This document shows, one piece after another, positions 11,866 through 19,958 of a DNA stretch of 19,958 bases; position 1 is the stretch's first letter, and each line of letters begins with the position of its first letter. Origin of the DNA: Ruminococcaceae bacterium UBA1767 (GTDB lineage: Bacteria > Bacillota > Clostridia > Oscillospirales > Acutalibacteraceae); contig DCGX01000006.1 in NCBI GenBank assembly GCA_002315505.1, forward strand, positions 1 to 19,958, given 5' to 3'. A program made the translations under genes and the position numbers. The notes beneath the pieces were generated by a model that saw only the letters and a program-made list of their open reading frames with translations, did not search any database and had not been told where the DNA came from.

Positions 11866-13461
11866 TTATTCGCCTTTTAATTCATCGAGATACTCATCGT
11901 ATGTGATTTCTTTATCATAGAAATTACCCGGTGTAACATCGATTATTCTGTCCGCAATTGTCTGCACGAACTGGTGGTCATGAGATGTAAACAAAACTGA
12001 CTCAGGGAAGTTAATAATGCCCTCATTGAGAGATGTGATTGACTCAAGGTCAAGGTGGTTAGTCGGCTCATCGAAGATAAGTACATTTGCGCCCGAAAGC
12101 ATCATTTTGCAAAGCATACAACGCACTCTCTCTCCACCGGAAAGAACCTTTGCTTTCTTAGTAGCCTCTTCGCCCGAGAACATAAGTCTTCCGAGCCATC
12201 CACGAACGTCTGTTTCAAAAATTAAATCAGAATATCTGCGTACCCAGTCAATCAGCGAATCCTCGCATCCGTCGAAGAATTCTGAGTTATCCGACGGAAA
12301 ATATGACTGTGAAGTTGTAACGCCCCATTTGAATGTACCCTCATCCGGCTCAAGCTCACCTGCAAGAATCTGGAAAAGTGTTGTCTTTGCGAGTCCGTCT
12401 GTTCCGACAAAAGCAACCTTCTGACGAGGCTTGATTGTAAAGCTGACATTGTCGAGAACCTTTCTGTCGCCGATTGTCTTGCTGATACCTTCAACAGTAA
12501 GAAGCTCATTACCAACTGAGCGGTCAGGCTTGAACGAAACGAACGGGAATCTTCTTGATGAAACAGGCATCGATTCAAGTTCAAGGTTATCAAGCAATTT
12601 TTTACGGCTTGTAGCCTGCTTTGACTTTGAAGCGTTTGCGCTGAATCGTGCAATAAATTCCTGCAGTTCCTTCATCTTCTGCTCTGTCTTCTTGTTCTGC
12701 TCACGCATCTGACGCTGAGCAATCTGTGTATAATCATACCAGAAATCGTAGTTTCCTACGAACATTGTAATCTTACCGAAGTCAATATCAACCGTGTGAG
12801 TACAAACTTTATTAAGGAAATGACGGTCATGAGAAACAACGATAACCGTACTGTTGTCAAGCTCAATAAGAAATTCCTCGAGCCAACGGATAGCCTCAAT
12901 ATCAAGATGGTTGGTAGGCTCGTCCATAAGAAGAATATCGGGATTTCCGAACAAAGCCTGTGCGAGCAAAACCTTAACCTTGACATCATTATCAAGCTCA
13001 CTCATCTGTGCATAATGGAATTCATTTGTTACTCCGAGTCCATTAAGAAGAATTTCAGCATCACTCTCAGCGCTCCAACCGCCCATCTCCGCAAATTCTT
13101 CCTCAAGCTCACTTACACGAATACCATTCTCCTCAGAAAAATCTTCCTTCATGTAAAGCGCTTCTTTTTCATCCATAATCTCGCAAAGATGTGGATTACC
13201 CATAAGAACGGTACGAATAACATCATACTCATCAAATGCAAAGTGGTCCTGACGAAGAACTGACAATCTCTCGCCCGGATCAATAATAACTTCACCCTTG
13301 TTTGGCTCAATTTCTCCTGAAAGAATTTTCAAAAAAGTTGACTTTCCTGCACCGTTTGCACCGATAAGTCCGTAGCAATTTCCTTTTGTGAATTTTAAAT
13401 CTGCTCCCTTGAACAGCTCTCGACCGCCGTACTGTAAGCTGACATTAACTGTACTAATCAA
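11866..13461 (-). CDS. ABC-F ATPase, YbiT/YkpA-like
   Basis: A 531-residue soluble protein with two ABC ATPase domains and no membrane segments, the ABC-F layout. Members of the family bind the ribosome and affect translation; some give antibiotic resistance. Domain 1: Walker A Gly34-Ala-Asn-Gly-Ala-Gly-Lys40-Ser, Walker B Asp180-Glu181. Charged linker: about 240-300. Domain 2: Walker A Gly353 to Lys359-Thr, signature Leu-Ser-Gly-Gly-Glu (440-444), Walker B Asp464-Glu465. Two points stand out. The first signature is Met-Ser-Glu-Leu-Asp-Asn-Asp (153-159) instead of Leu-Ser-Gly-Gly, and the second Walker A has Ala358 where Gly is usual. Both may be normal for this subfamily, with YbiT/YkpA the likeliest relative. 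The start is TTG 13461: no ATG is near, and AAGGAG lies 10 bases upstream, overlapping the preceding stop codon. Confidence 0.9.
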   Translation of the reverse strand: MISTVNVSLQYGGRELFKGADLKFTKGNCYGLIGANGAGKSTFLKILSGEIEPNKGEVIIDPGERLSVLRQDHFAFDEYDVIRTVLMGNPHLCEIMDEKEALYMKEDFSEENGIRVSELEEEFAEMGGWSAESDAEILLNGLGVTNEFHYAQMSELDNDVKVKVLLAQALFGNPDILLMDEPTNHLDIEAIRWLEEFLIELDNSTVIVVSHDRHFLNKVCTHTVDIDFGKITMFVGNYDFWYDYTQIAQRQMREQNKKTEQKMKELQEFIARFSANASKSKQATSRKKLLDNLELESMPVSSRRFPFVSFKPDRSVGNELLTVEGISKTIGDRKVLDNVSFTIKPRQKVAFVGTDGLAKTTLFQILAGELEPDEGTFKWGVTTSQSYFPSDNSEFFDGCEDSLIDWVRRYSDLIFETDVRGWLGRLMFSGEEATKKAKVLSGGERVRCMLCKMMLSGANVLIFDEPTNHLDLESITSLNEGIINFPESVLFTSHDHQFVQTIADRIIDVTPGNFYDKEITYDEYLDELKGE

Positions 13462-13475
13462 TTTTACAATTCTCC

Positions 13476-13943
13476 TTATTTCTTTTTCAAGAACTTAATA
13501 AAGCTCTTCGTTCTATTATTCATTGAAACTGTATATTTCCAAAGCTCTTTTGTAACAGGCAACGCAGTTCGGTATGCCTTACTCGATTTATCTGACACTT
13601 TATATGTTTTTCCGTTTCTGTCAAACGATATAAGTAACGCGATGATTCTGTCCCTGCAGACATTGTATTCATATTCAGAACTGCTGTCTCCGCACAAAAC
13701 AAAGGTTTCACCGCTGACAAATTTTATTCTCGAAAATGATAACTCATCGTTTTCTTTTCGATATAATACAATATCATTCTCGTTTAAAAGATTCTTTATT
13801 TTAGACACCGTTGCGATATCCTTACCTTTTCTGAGTAACGGCAACATATTGTCGGTATTAACCTTTAAGGAAATTTCTTCACTGTTATTGAGAATATCTT
13901 CTATTTCCGATGAAATCTCATCAATATCAAATACTCTGCTCAA
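13476..13943 (-). CDS. S24/S26 signal-peptidase-like protein lacking the catalytic Ser
   Basis: A 155-residue soluble protein with a signal peptidase I/LexA-like core. Residues 25-38 match the Ser-Met-x-Pro box region, but the catalytic Ser position is Asn32 (Thr-Asp-Asn-Met-Leu-Pro). Asn55-Asp57 leads into Ile-Val-Leu-Tyr-Arg, as in the family's Gly-Asp-Ile-Val strand. Ser71-Arg-Ile stands where His-Arg-Ile or a Lys-containing motif is expected, and Leu83-Cys-Gly-Asp86 matches the Gly-Asp box. Both catalytic positions appear lost and there is no N-terminal membrane anchor, so it is probably not a protease; a binding role is possible. A Lys/Arg-rich tail ends the protein. The start is TTG 13943 with AAGGAG 8 bases upstream; the ATG just before it is out of frame and stops after three codons. 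It is transcribed first, 14 bases before the ABC-F gene. Confidence 0.75.
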   Translation of the reverse strand: MSRVFDIDEISSEIEDILNNSEEISLKVNTDNMLPLLRKGKDIATVSKIKNLLNENDIVLYRKENDELSFSRIKFVSGETFVLCGDSSSEYEYNVCRDRIIALLISFDRNGKTYKVSDKSSKAYRTALPVTKELWKYTVSMNNRTKSFIKFLKKK

Positions 13944-13986
13944 AAAATCATCTCCTTAAATAAGCTATAAAAACACAACGGCTAAT

Positions 13987-14015
13987 ATTATATCATCCAT
14001 ATCTTAATATGTCAA
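13987..14015 (-). promoter_or_regulatory. Perfect sigma-A consensus promoter for the pseudo-peptidase/ABC-F unit
   Basis: On the minus strand, TTGACA (14010-14015), exactly 17 bases, then TATAAT (13987-13992), 43 bases upstream of the TTG start codon. Both hexamers match the consensus fully. Confidence 0.88.
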
Positions 14016-14024
14016 CTTAAAGGC

Positions 14025-14059
14025 AAAAGAAAAAAGCTCCGCAAAAAAGCGGAGCTTTT
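14025..14059 (-). terminator. Terminator of the secreted-protein operon
   Basis: A perfect 11-base-pair stem (AAAAGCTCCGC, 14049-14059 with 14032-14042, read on the minus strand) with a TTTTTT loop runs into a T-rich tail. It starts 11 bases after the stop codon of the gene at 14071. Confidence 0.9.
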
Positions 14060-14070
14060 AAAATCAACCA

Positions 14071-15867
14071 TTAGGTAATAACGTAAGCGTTCAGGTCGTC
14101 ACCAACACCACTGATGAATGATGTCTTAATCGAACGTGTTCTTACTGTAAGCTTCCAAGGACCATCCTGATAGAAGTTAAGTGTTACATTCCATGTACGC
14201 TCTGTTCCTTCATCTGTGCAAATGCCCTTAGTAGCTGCACAATATGTCCATGTGTTGCCGTACTCGTTAACAAACTGAATCTTGTAAACATCTGTTGATG
14301 TTGTGAAGATGATGTTATGCTTACCGATTGTAACACGACCATTATTTGTGCAGGATGTACTACCGTCGCCCTTGAACATATCACAAACTTTCATTGTGTG
14401 AATCGTAAGATCTTCATAGTCACTTGAAACAACCTTAAGTGTAGCACTGTTCATCGAGTAGCCATCTGAATACTTTGCATAAGCGGTATATGTAGCCATT
14501 GCCTTCTCAACAAAAAGTGTTGTATACCATGTTTCGTAACCGTCTTCCTTTGTTACAGAAGCATCCTCACGGAAGATTGTAATTGTGTTTGAACGATCCT
14601 CTGTATCAACAATTCTGATAATTGACGGAGAACCCGCAACAACGAACTTGATATTAGCATTTGTATTTAATGCAGGAGCACCAACAACATTTGCCTCTGT
14701 GATACCCTTAACACGAAGTCCTTCGTATGCAGCCTCGATAGCAGCTGTTGCATCATTTACAATACGCTGATCGTCAACTGTAAGGTTCTTGTCAAGGTCT
14801 GCAGTAGCTGCATTCTTGAATGCTGTCCATGAATCAACTGTGTATGTACCTGCCTTGTTTACGAGCTTTGTGTACTTCTCAACTGCAAGATTGTATGCAG
14901 TGTAATCAGCATAAGCTACATCACCGGCAGAAAGAGAACAACCCTTAACTGTGTAAACGTGATCACAGAATGTCATCTCGTCAACAACCTTATACGGATA
15001 TGCATTCTCTGTTACACGCTCAAAGCCGAAGAGTGAGCTTGAATTCTCATAGTAAGCAAAGAAATCCTCGCTCTTCCAGTCACCGTCTGTAGGTGCTGTG
15101 AATGTGATTGCTGCGCCACTCGGAGCAGAATCCTTAACAATGAATGTTGCAGAGCAAACAAGGTCATCATTAAATTTCTTTGCATAGTTGCCATATGCAT
15201 TGTTTGTGTTTGCAGCAAGATAAATCTGTGCAAGACCCTTGTTAGCATATGCTGTTTTGTTTCTCATTGACTCAGGCCAGATCTTAGATCTTACATCTGT
15301 ACCATTTGCAAGGAAACCATAATTTGTGTTCTTGGAAACTACATTCCAGCCTGAGAATGTAACAAGGCTCTGAGAGATAGTTTCAATATCTACAAGGTTT
15401 TTATCAAACTCAATACCGATAGCGGCTGACGGAGTATAGAAGTTAGTTGTAAGGTATACGTTAACTGTAATTCTCTCGCCTGCTTCTGCATTAAGTTTAT
15501 CAGCAACATATCTAACACTTACCTGACCGTATGACTCGTCACGATGTGCATACCATACATCATCGAATGAAACGCCATCAAGAACAGCAGGAGTAGACAT
15601 GAGGTTGTAAAGTGCCTCATAATCCTCGTTAGTTTCAGCAGCATTGTACGCAGTCTGAACCTCTTCATCCCAGTACAAAAGATTTTCCTGTAAGATTGCT
15701 TCATCGTCTGCAGTCTCCGGAACCTCTGTCATGTTTGTTTTCACTCTACCGCTGAGGAAAGTTCTGTCGATTAAATCTTTGTAGTCAACAGCCGCAAAGC
15801 TTGTTACTGCCAATGAACCGAAAACCATTGCTACAGCAAGCATTACGCATAAAACTTTCTTTGCCAT
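14071..15867 (-). CDS. Secreted protein with cohesin-like domain, FIVAR-like module and Ig-like segments
   Basis: A 598-residue exported protein. A Sec signal peptide covers residues 1-26 (Lys-Lys, hydrophobic core, then Ser-Phe-Ala-Ala). Residues about 27-112 are helical and acidic. Residues about 115-260 read like a cohesin or carbohydrate-binding-type beta sandwich: Gln-Val-Ser-Val-Arg-Tyr, then Ala-Gly-Glu-Arg-Ile-Thr-Val-Asn-Val-Tyr-Leu and Gly-Ile-Glu-Phe-Asp. Residues about 320-386 form one FIVAR-like three-helix module of the type repeated in the upstream gene. Residues about 390-598 are two beta-rich, Ig-like segments with several Cys. I see no dockerin, LPxTG sorting signal or membrane anchor, so it is either released or held by partners. 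The start has an AAGGGGG site. It lies 47 bases after the dockerin gene with no terminator between, so they are probably co-transcribed. The cohesin assignment is tentative. Confidence 0.75.
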   Translation of the reverse strand: MAKKVLCVMLAVAMVFGSLAVTSFAAVDYKDLIDRTFLSGRVKTNMTEVPETADDEAILQENLLYWDEEVQTAYNAAETNEDYEALYNLMSTPAVLDGVSFDDVWYAHRDESYGQVSVRYVADKLNAEAGERITVNVYLTTNFYTPSAAIGIEFDKNLVDIETISQSLVTFSGWNVVSKNTNYGFLANGTDVRSKIWPESMRNKTAYANKGLAQIYLAANTNNAYGNYAKKFNDDLVCSATFIVKDSAPSGAAITFTAPTDGDWKSEDFFAYYENSSSLFGFERVTENAYPYKVVDEMTFCDHVYTVKGCSLSAGDVAYADYTAYNLAVEKYTKLVNKAGTYTVDSWTAFKNAATADLDKNLTVDDQRIVNDATAAIEAAYEGLRVKGITEANVVGAPALNTNANIKFVVAGSPSIIRIVDTEDRSNTITIFREDASVTKEDGYETWYTTLFVEKAMATYTAYAKYSDGYSMNSATLKVVSSDYEDLTIHTMKVCDMFKGDGSTSCTNNGRVTIGKHNIIFTTSTDVYKIQFVNEYGNTWTYCAATKGICTDEGTERTWNVTLNFYQDGPWKLTVRTRSIKTSFISGVGDDLNAYVIT

Positions 15868-15914
15868 AAAATTGCCCCCTTAATTATTATCTGTAATCCA
15901 CTAAGGATCAAAAA

Positions 15915-18900
15915 CTACTTAACCTCACCTGTCGCACGGTCAAGAACTGCTGTTCCTCCGATAATCGATTTGAACAAAGTCAGATCGGCATCGGTAACAC
16001 CACCGTCCCCGTTGAGGTCCGCTGCTTTGAGTGATGCACCGTCAAGCCCGCTTTCAACTGCGCTCTCAACAGCAAACATATCGAAAACATCAACCTTCGC
16101 ATTTCCGTCAACGTCACCGAAAATTACAATTGTGTATTCACCCAACTGAACACCGGTAACTGCTGACTTAACAATAACCTTCGCTCCCGTACCCAAGAAC
16201 GGTCCGAAATCATTACTGTAGGTAACATCAACATTTGACATGGTAACAAAGTCGCTTTCAAAATTGCTCTTTGTTAATCCGCTCTTCAAGCCGTAGATGT
16301 AACCCTTGCTTATAATCGTTGTGCTGCCATCCTTAGCCTCAAAGATCTCACCGTTCTCAACCTTGATAAGAGAATCGATTAATCCCTGAAGATACTCAAC
16401 CATTTCATCGACCTCATTTTGTCTGTCGATTGTAAGATTCATTCTGGACGAAACAGTGTTTTCACGATATTCTGAAACTTCACCCATAACTTCAGCATAG
16501 TTACTGTAAGTATAATTATAAATTTCTGAAGCTGAATTGTCAAGTAATTCTAAAAGATTTTGAAGTTCTGTATAATTTGCCAAATTTTTAGTCAATTCAT
16601 TGGTAGCTTTGACTATATTATTGGTGCAAATATCGACTTCATTTTGGTAAGTTATGTCAAGATTTCGGTTTAACTTGCCGATTTCAAGGTTAAGAGCGGC
16701 TACACTCTCATCTGTGTACCATCCTGTTGCTATCATTTCATTCGCAATTCTGATTGCTTCATCGGCCTGTGAATAGTCCGCATTTTTATAAGTCAGACCA
16801 TCAATCGCAGCCAGAATATCTTCAGCATACTTATCAAGAATATACTGCTCACGTATATCCGTTACCGTCGGAATTGATGACATAAGCTCGTTCAATGTGC
16901 TTACAGATTCATCCGTATATAAAGACACATCTGACGGAGCTCTTGACAAAGCATTGTAAACATTTGTGTAATTTGCAGCCTTGTACTCGAGTCCGCTAAC
17001 GGCATTTTCGATTTCCGCTGCGTAGGCGTCAATGGCGCTCTGGCTTCTTGCATCAAGTCCGTATTCAACAGCTTCTGCCGCCGACGTAACAGTTGAAACA
17101 CTCTTTGAAGTAAACAAAGATAAATCTGAAGGTATCCTTGCAAGTGCCGCATATACTGCTGTGTAGTCGCCATCTCTGTATGTAAGGGATGAAATGAGTC
17201 CGCTTATTTCCGAAACGTAACCGTCAACAACTGCCTGCTGACTTGCATCAAGTGTATAATCAACATTGGCAAATGCTGTATTAACAGCCGTAACCTTATT
17301 TTCGTCGAGATATTCTTTCTCAAGATAATTATCCCAGGTTGCCTTAAGACTGTTCAAAGCACTGTAGTCGGCATGGCTTGCCACAAGGTTCGCCAGTGCT
17401 TCATTGAGAGCGGAAACGTATCCGTCAACTGTGCTCTGCTGTGTAATATCAAGGTCAAGCTCTGCGTTATCAATAATATCATTAACCGCATCAATACTCG
17501 ACTGTGTGTAATCACCGTTTTCGATAACAGTAAGTGCATTTGCTCTTGCTCTGTAAAATTCGGAATAATCAGCTTGTTTCAAAACAAGACCTGAAACAGC
17601 AGAATTAATCTGTCCGATATAAGCATCAACTTCAGCCTGCTGTGTGATGTCAAGTGAATAGTCAATCGAGCTGAGCACATCATTCAATACAGATACTGTT
17701 TCATCCGAATAGTTTTCAATATTATCTGGAATGCATGCAATTGCCTGTTCAACTGCCGTGTAATCAGCAGGCTTGTATTTCAGTGCGGCAACAGCATCAT
17801 TAATTGCCGTTGCATACATATCAACCTCATCCTGATAAATAATCGGACGATTGGTTACAACTGCGTCAACCGCATCCTGAACAAGCTGCCAGCTTTCCTC
17901 CGTATATAATGTATGGTCGGCCGGTACATTATTCTTTGCGGCATTCACAAGAGTATAGTCTGCCGTTTTATATTTAAGGCTTGCAACAGCCTTATCAATT
18001 TTTGTAGCATAATTATCAACAGTCGACTGCTTATCAGCAGTATAAGTTCTGTTAACCGCTTTGATACTTGCATTTAGTGTTGCCACTGTCAAAGTGGTGT
18101 ACATTGATGTATCGCCCGGCACATTTGCAATTGCAAGGTCAACCTTACTGTAATCGGCAGGTCCGCAGACAAGAGCATTTATTGCATTGTCAATCAATGT
18201 CACATATCCGTTAACAACACTCTGCTGTGTTATATCAAGACCGGTAATAACACTCGCAAGCGCAATCTCAAGCTCTGCCTTTGATTCCTCTGTGTAGTAA
18301 ACATATCCCGGATGCTCTTCTTCATACTGAGCCGCTGTATTCAGCAAGCTGTTTGCCTGTGTGAGCTTAGTATTTACATTGGAGTAATTCGCTTCAACGT
18401 ATTCAAGCGAATCAATTGCTTCCTGAATTGCCACGGCAAATTCATCAACCTCAGCCTGTCTGCTTATAAGATAACCGGATTGTACCGAAAGACAAGCATT
18501 AAGAAGATTCGTAATACTTTCTTCTTTATACAAATGAGACTCGTTCGTAATAATATTATTCGCCGCAGATGAAAGTGCATTTACCTGAGAATAATCAGCC
18601 ACACTCTCTTCAAGAGCATCAAGTGCACCATCAATAGCAATTGCATAGTTGTCAACTGTTTCCTGATTTGTTGCATCAAGGCCACGGGTTACACTGTTGA
18701 TTGCATTCGTAACATTTGTCCAGTTTGAATAAAATACCGATGCACTGTATCCGTACTGTTCCATTGTCTGTCTGTCAACATTATTAGCACGTTCTATTGC
18801 ATCATCGACAACTGAATAGTCTGCCGTATTTGTTGTCAGCTTATCAATTGCAGATTGCAAAGCATTGATTGCACTGTTGACCTCCGACTGATATCGGATA

Positions 18901-19958
18901 TCAAGGTCAAGCTTTGATTCAAGAACAGCAACCGCGTCATCAACTGCCGTCATGTCCTCGTAAAGCGAACGGTCGATTGCATTTGCATTCTGAATTGCCG
19001 TAATTGCTCTTGAAATATCCGCAGGCTTGTATTCAATATTATCGAGCCAATAGTTTAAATTCTGCGTTGCGCTGTCAACCTCTGCCTGTTGTGAAATATC
19101 TGCATTGTGAAGTGCAACAAGGCCGGTGTAAGCATTATACAACTGCTCCGCAATATCATCAACAACCTGTGATGGAACTATCGAATTATACCGGCTTTCC
19201 GCCGCCATTGCTTCGGTAAGGTCTGCACCCTTTAAGGTTGCCTTCGAAATTGCACCGTCAATAAGCACAACATATCCATCAACCGTTGCCTGCTTTGTAA
19301 TCGGGAGATAGCTTGCGACAACATAACCTTCGATATCGTTGAATACACATCCCGAATTTGTAATAGTAGCGATTAACGAATTCCAGTTGTTATACACATT
19401 TTCAGGGGATTTGCCATAGAGCATAAACGCCGTATTTGACATCTCGTTAATAGTGCTTAATCTCTGATTAAGCTCTGAATAATCTGCAGGCTTATACTCA
19501 AGGTTGTTAATTGCATTTTCAATATCAACAGCAATTTTATCAACCGCAGGCTGATAAAGAATACTGTAATTGTCAACATAGCTGTTCAAAGCGGTCTGCA
19601 GCTTTGCCCACGATGAAAGTGTATAGTTGTTTTCGTTAAGAGTTGCGGCCTGGTCACGATAAATGTTCGCATAAGTATAATCAGCCTTTGCGAGCTTAAG
19701 CAGTTTAAACTTCGCAAAAAGTGCTGTTTCCGCCGCATCAATTTCACTCTGCGTTGTTCTGGGCTTTGAAAGAATTGCAATTGCATGATTATATGCGTTT
19801 AGGAAATCTTCATATCCCGAAGCAAAATACCATGATTGCGGATTATGTCCCTTATACTCCTCTGCGATAATACTTGTTGTCATTCTCGGCGGGTCGAGAT
19901 TCTGAATATTTTCAACAAGTGTTCTGAGTTTTCCCTTATCATAAACATTAATCTGTAA
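15915..19958 (-). CDS. Giant FIVAR-repeat surface protein with C-terminal dockerin (N-terminus beyond window)
   Basis: The frame is open through the right edge: the 25 codons before ATG 19883 contain no stop, and the sequence stays in character, so the true start is outside and at least 1347 residues are encoded here. About 16 tandem FIVAR-type modules of 65-85 residues (helical, each opening Ala-Asp-Tyr-Ser/Thr and carrying a Gln-Gln-x-x-Val-Asp motif) occupy 16347-19958. After these comes a beta domain of about 76 residues (16118-16346), of the kind I know before dockerins in clostridial surface proteins. A type I dockerin ends the protein (15918-16118) with two calcium loops, Asp-Val-Asp-Gly-Asn and Asp-Leu-Asn-Gly-Asp. 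The dockerin should bind a cohesin, so the protein is probably an elongated, surface-attached component. Any catalytic or binding domain would lie in the missing N-terminal part. Confidence 0.88.
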   Translation of the reverse strand, partial: LQINVYDKGKLRTLVENIQNLDPPRMTTSIIAEEYKGHNPQSWYFASGYEDFLNAYNHAIAILSKPRTTQSEIDAAETALFAKFKLLKLAKADYTYANIYRDQAATLNENNYTLSSWAKLQTALNSYVDNYSILYQPAVDKIAVDIENAINNLEYKPADYSELNQRLSTINEMSNTAFMLYGKSPENVYNNWNSLIATITNSGCVFNDIEGYVVASYLPITKQATVDGYVVLIDGAISKATLKGADLTEAMAAESRYNSIVPSQVVDDIAEQLYNAYTGLVALHNADISQQAEVDSATQNLNYWLDNIEYKPADISRAITAIQNANAIDRSLYEDMTAVDDAVAVLESKLDLDIRYQSEVNSAINALQSAIDKLTTNTADYSVVDDAIERANNVDRQTMEQYGYSASVFYSNWTNVTNAINSVTRGLDATNQETVDNYAIAIDGALDALEESVADYSQVNALSSAANNIITNESHLYKEESITNLLNACLSVQSGYLISRQAEVDEFAVAIQEAIDSLEYVEANYSNVNTKLTQANSLLNTAAQYEEEHPGYVYYTEESKAELEIALASVITGLDITQQSVVNGYVTLIDNAINALVCGPADYSKVDLAIANVPGDTSMYTTLTVATLNASIKAVNRTYTADKQSTVDNYATKIDKAVASLKYKTADYTLVNAAKNNVPADHTLYTEESWQLVQDAVDAVVTNRPIIYQDEVDMYATAINDAVAALKYKPADYTAVEQAIACIPDNIENYSDETVSVLNDVLSSIDYSLDITQQAEVDAYIGQINSAVSGLVLKQADYSEFYRARANALTVIENGDYTQSSIDAVNDIIDNAELDLDITQQSTVDGYVSALNEALANLVASHADYSALNSLKATWDNYLEKEYLDENKVTAVNTAFANVDYTLDASQQAVVDGYVSEISGLISSLTYRDGDYTAVYAALARIPSDLSLFTSKSVSTVTSAAEAVEYGLDARSQSAIDAYAAEIENAVSGLEYKAANYTNVYNALSRAPSDVSLYTDESVSTLNELMSSIPTVTDIREQYILDKYAEDILAAIDGLTYKNADYSQADEAIRIANEMIATGWYTDESVAALNLEIGKLNRNLDITYQNEVDICTNNIVKATNELTKNLANYTELQNLLELLDNSASEIYNYTYSNYAEVMGEVSEYRENTVSSRMNLTIDRQNEVDEMVEYLQGLIDSLIKVENGEIFEAKDGSTTIISKGYIYGLKSGLTKSNFESDFVTMSNVDVTYSNDFGPFLGTGAKVIVKSAVTGVQLGEYTIVIFGDVDGNAKVDVFDMFAVESAVESGLDGASLKAADLNGDGGVTDADLTLFKSIIGGTAVLDRATGEVK
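16347..19958 (-). repeat. About 16 tandem FIVAR-type coding repeats, period about 195-260 bases
   Basis: Module boundaries recur at the Ala-(Asp/Asn)-(Tyr/Leu/Ile)-(Ser/Thr) motif, with a mid-module Tyr-Thr-(Asp/Glu)-Glu-Ser and a late Leu-Asp-Ile-Thr-Gln-Gln-x-x-Val-Asp. The central modules (about 16800-18220) are the most regular at about 65 residues; modules nearer the N-terminus are longer and more diverged. DNA identity between modules is modest, so the repeats look old, not freshly duplicated. Confidence 0.85.

Noticed and set aside
12796..13263. Plus-strand open frame of 155 codons opposite the ABC-F gene
   Set aside because: It is antisense to conserved ABC-F sequence, with no ribosome binding site or recognisable domain.
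13476..13943. Functional signal peptidase I (lepB/sipW)
   Set aside because: There is no N-terminal membrane anchor, and Asn replaces the nucleophilic Ser.
19883..19883. ATG at 19883 as the true start of the dockerin protein
   Set aside because: The frame continues upstream without a stop to the window edge, no ribosome binding site precedes the ATG, and no signal peptide follows it.
16347..19958. Possible CRISPR-like or recent DNA amplification
   Set aside because: Repetition is at protein level with diverged DNA and a period of 195-260 bases; it is a FIVAR module array.

Overview
The window looks like a chromosomal segment of a Gram-positive, moderately AT-rich gut or rumen clostridium, most likely the Ruminococcaceae/Oscillospiraceae group. 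The signs are a type I dockerin on a giant FIVAR-repeat surface protein, several lipoproteins with N-terminal lipobox cysteines, GGAGG-type ribosome binding sites, sigma-A-like promoters, a trmK-nif3 gene pair, and intergenic repeats of a style common in gut Firmicutes. I see no rRNA, tRNA, phage, transposase or CRISPR. Family calls come from motif reading, not database searches.

Layout. 46-1327: a Thr-rich lipoprotein gene (minus) diverges from a small XRE-type regulator (plus) that has its own terminator. 1346-1812: a gene-free mosaic of inverted-repeat elements. 1815-5161: a tight five-gene minus-strand operon encoding, in transcription order, a zinc-ribbon/DUF4474-like lipoprotein, a small lipoprotein, a DUF1858 CxxC protein, tRNA methyltransferase TrmK and a Nif3-family metal protein. 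5282-11803: a divergent carbohydrate-catabolism locus. On the minus strand are an FGGY sugar kinase and a GH95-like glycoside hydrolase without a signal peptide. On the plus strand are a class III (GSA-aminomutase-like) aminotransferase and a two-domain class II aldolase. The two arms share a 135-base AT-rich promoter region, and hairpin terminators close both ends.

11866-13943: a two-gene minus-strand unit whose genes both appear to start with TTG. It encodes a signal-peptidase-like protein lacking the catalytic Ser and an ABC-F ATPase, and is driven by a perfect TTGACA-N17-TATAAT promoter. 14071-19958: two secreted proteins on the minus strand. The first transcribed has at least 16 FIVAR-type repeats and a C-terminal dockerin; its reading frame is still open at the right edge, so its N-terminus is missing. 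The second has a cohesin-like beta domain, a single FIVAR-like module and Ig-like segments, and is followed by a strong terminator.

How the genes may work together. The kinase plus class II aldolase resemble the phosphorylation-then-cleavage logic of fuculose or rhamnulose catabolism, and a GH95-like hydrolase could supply the sugar inside the cell. No isomerase or transporter is visible, and the aminotransferase does not belong to the textbook route, so the substrate is unknown. This locus is the best candidate for an undescribed pathway. The dockerin/FIVAR pair is the best candidate for an undescribed surface assembly.
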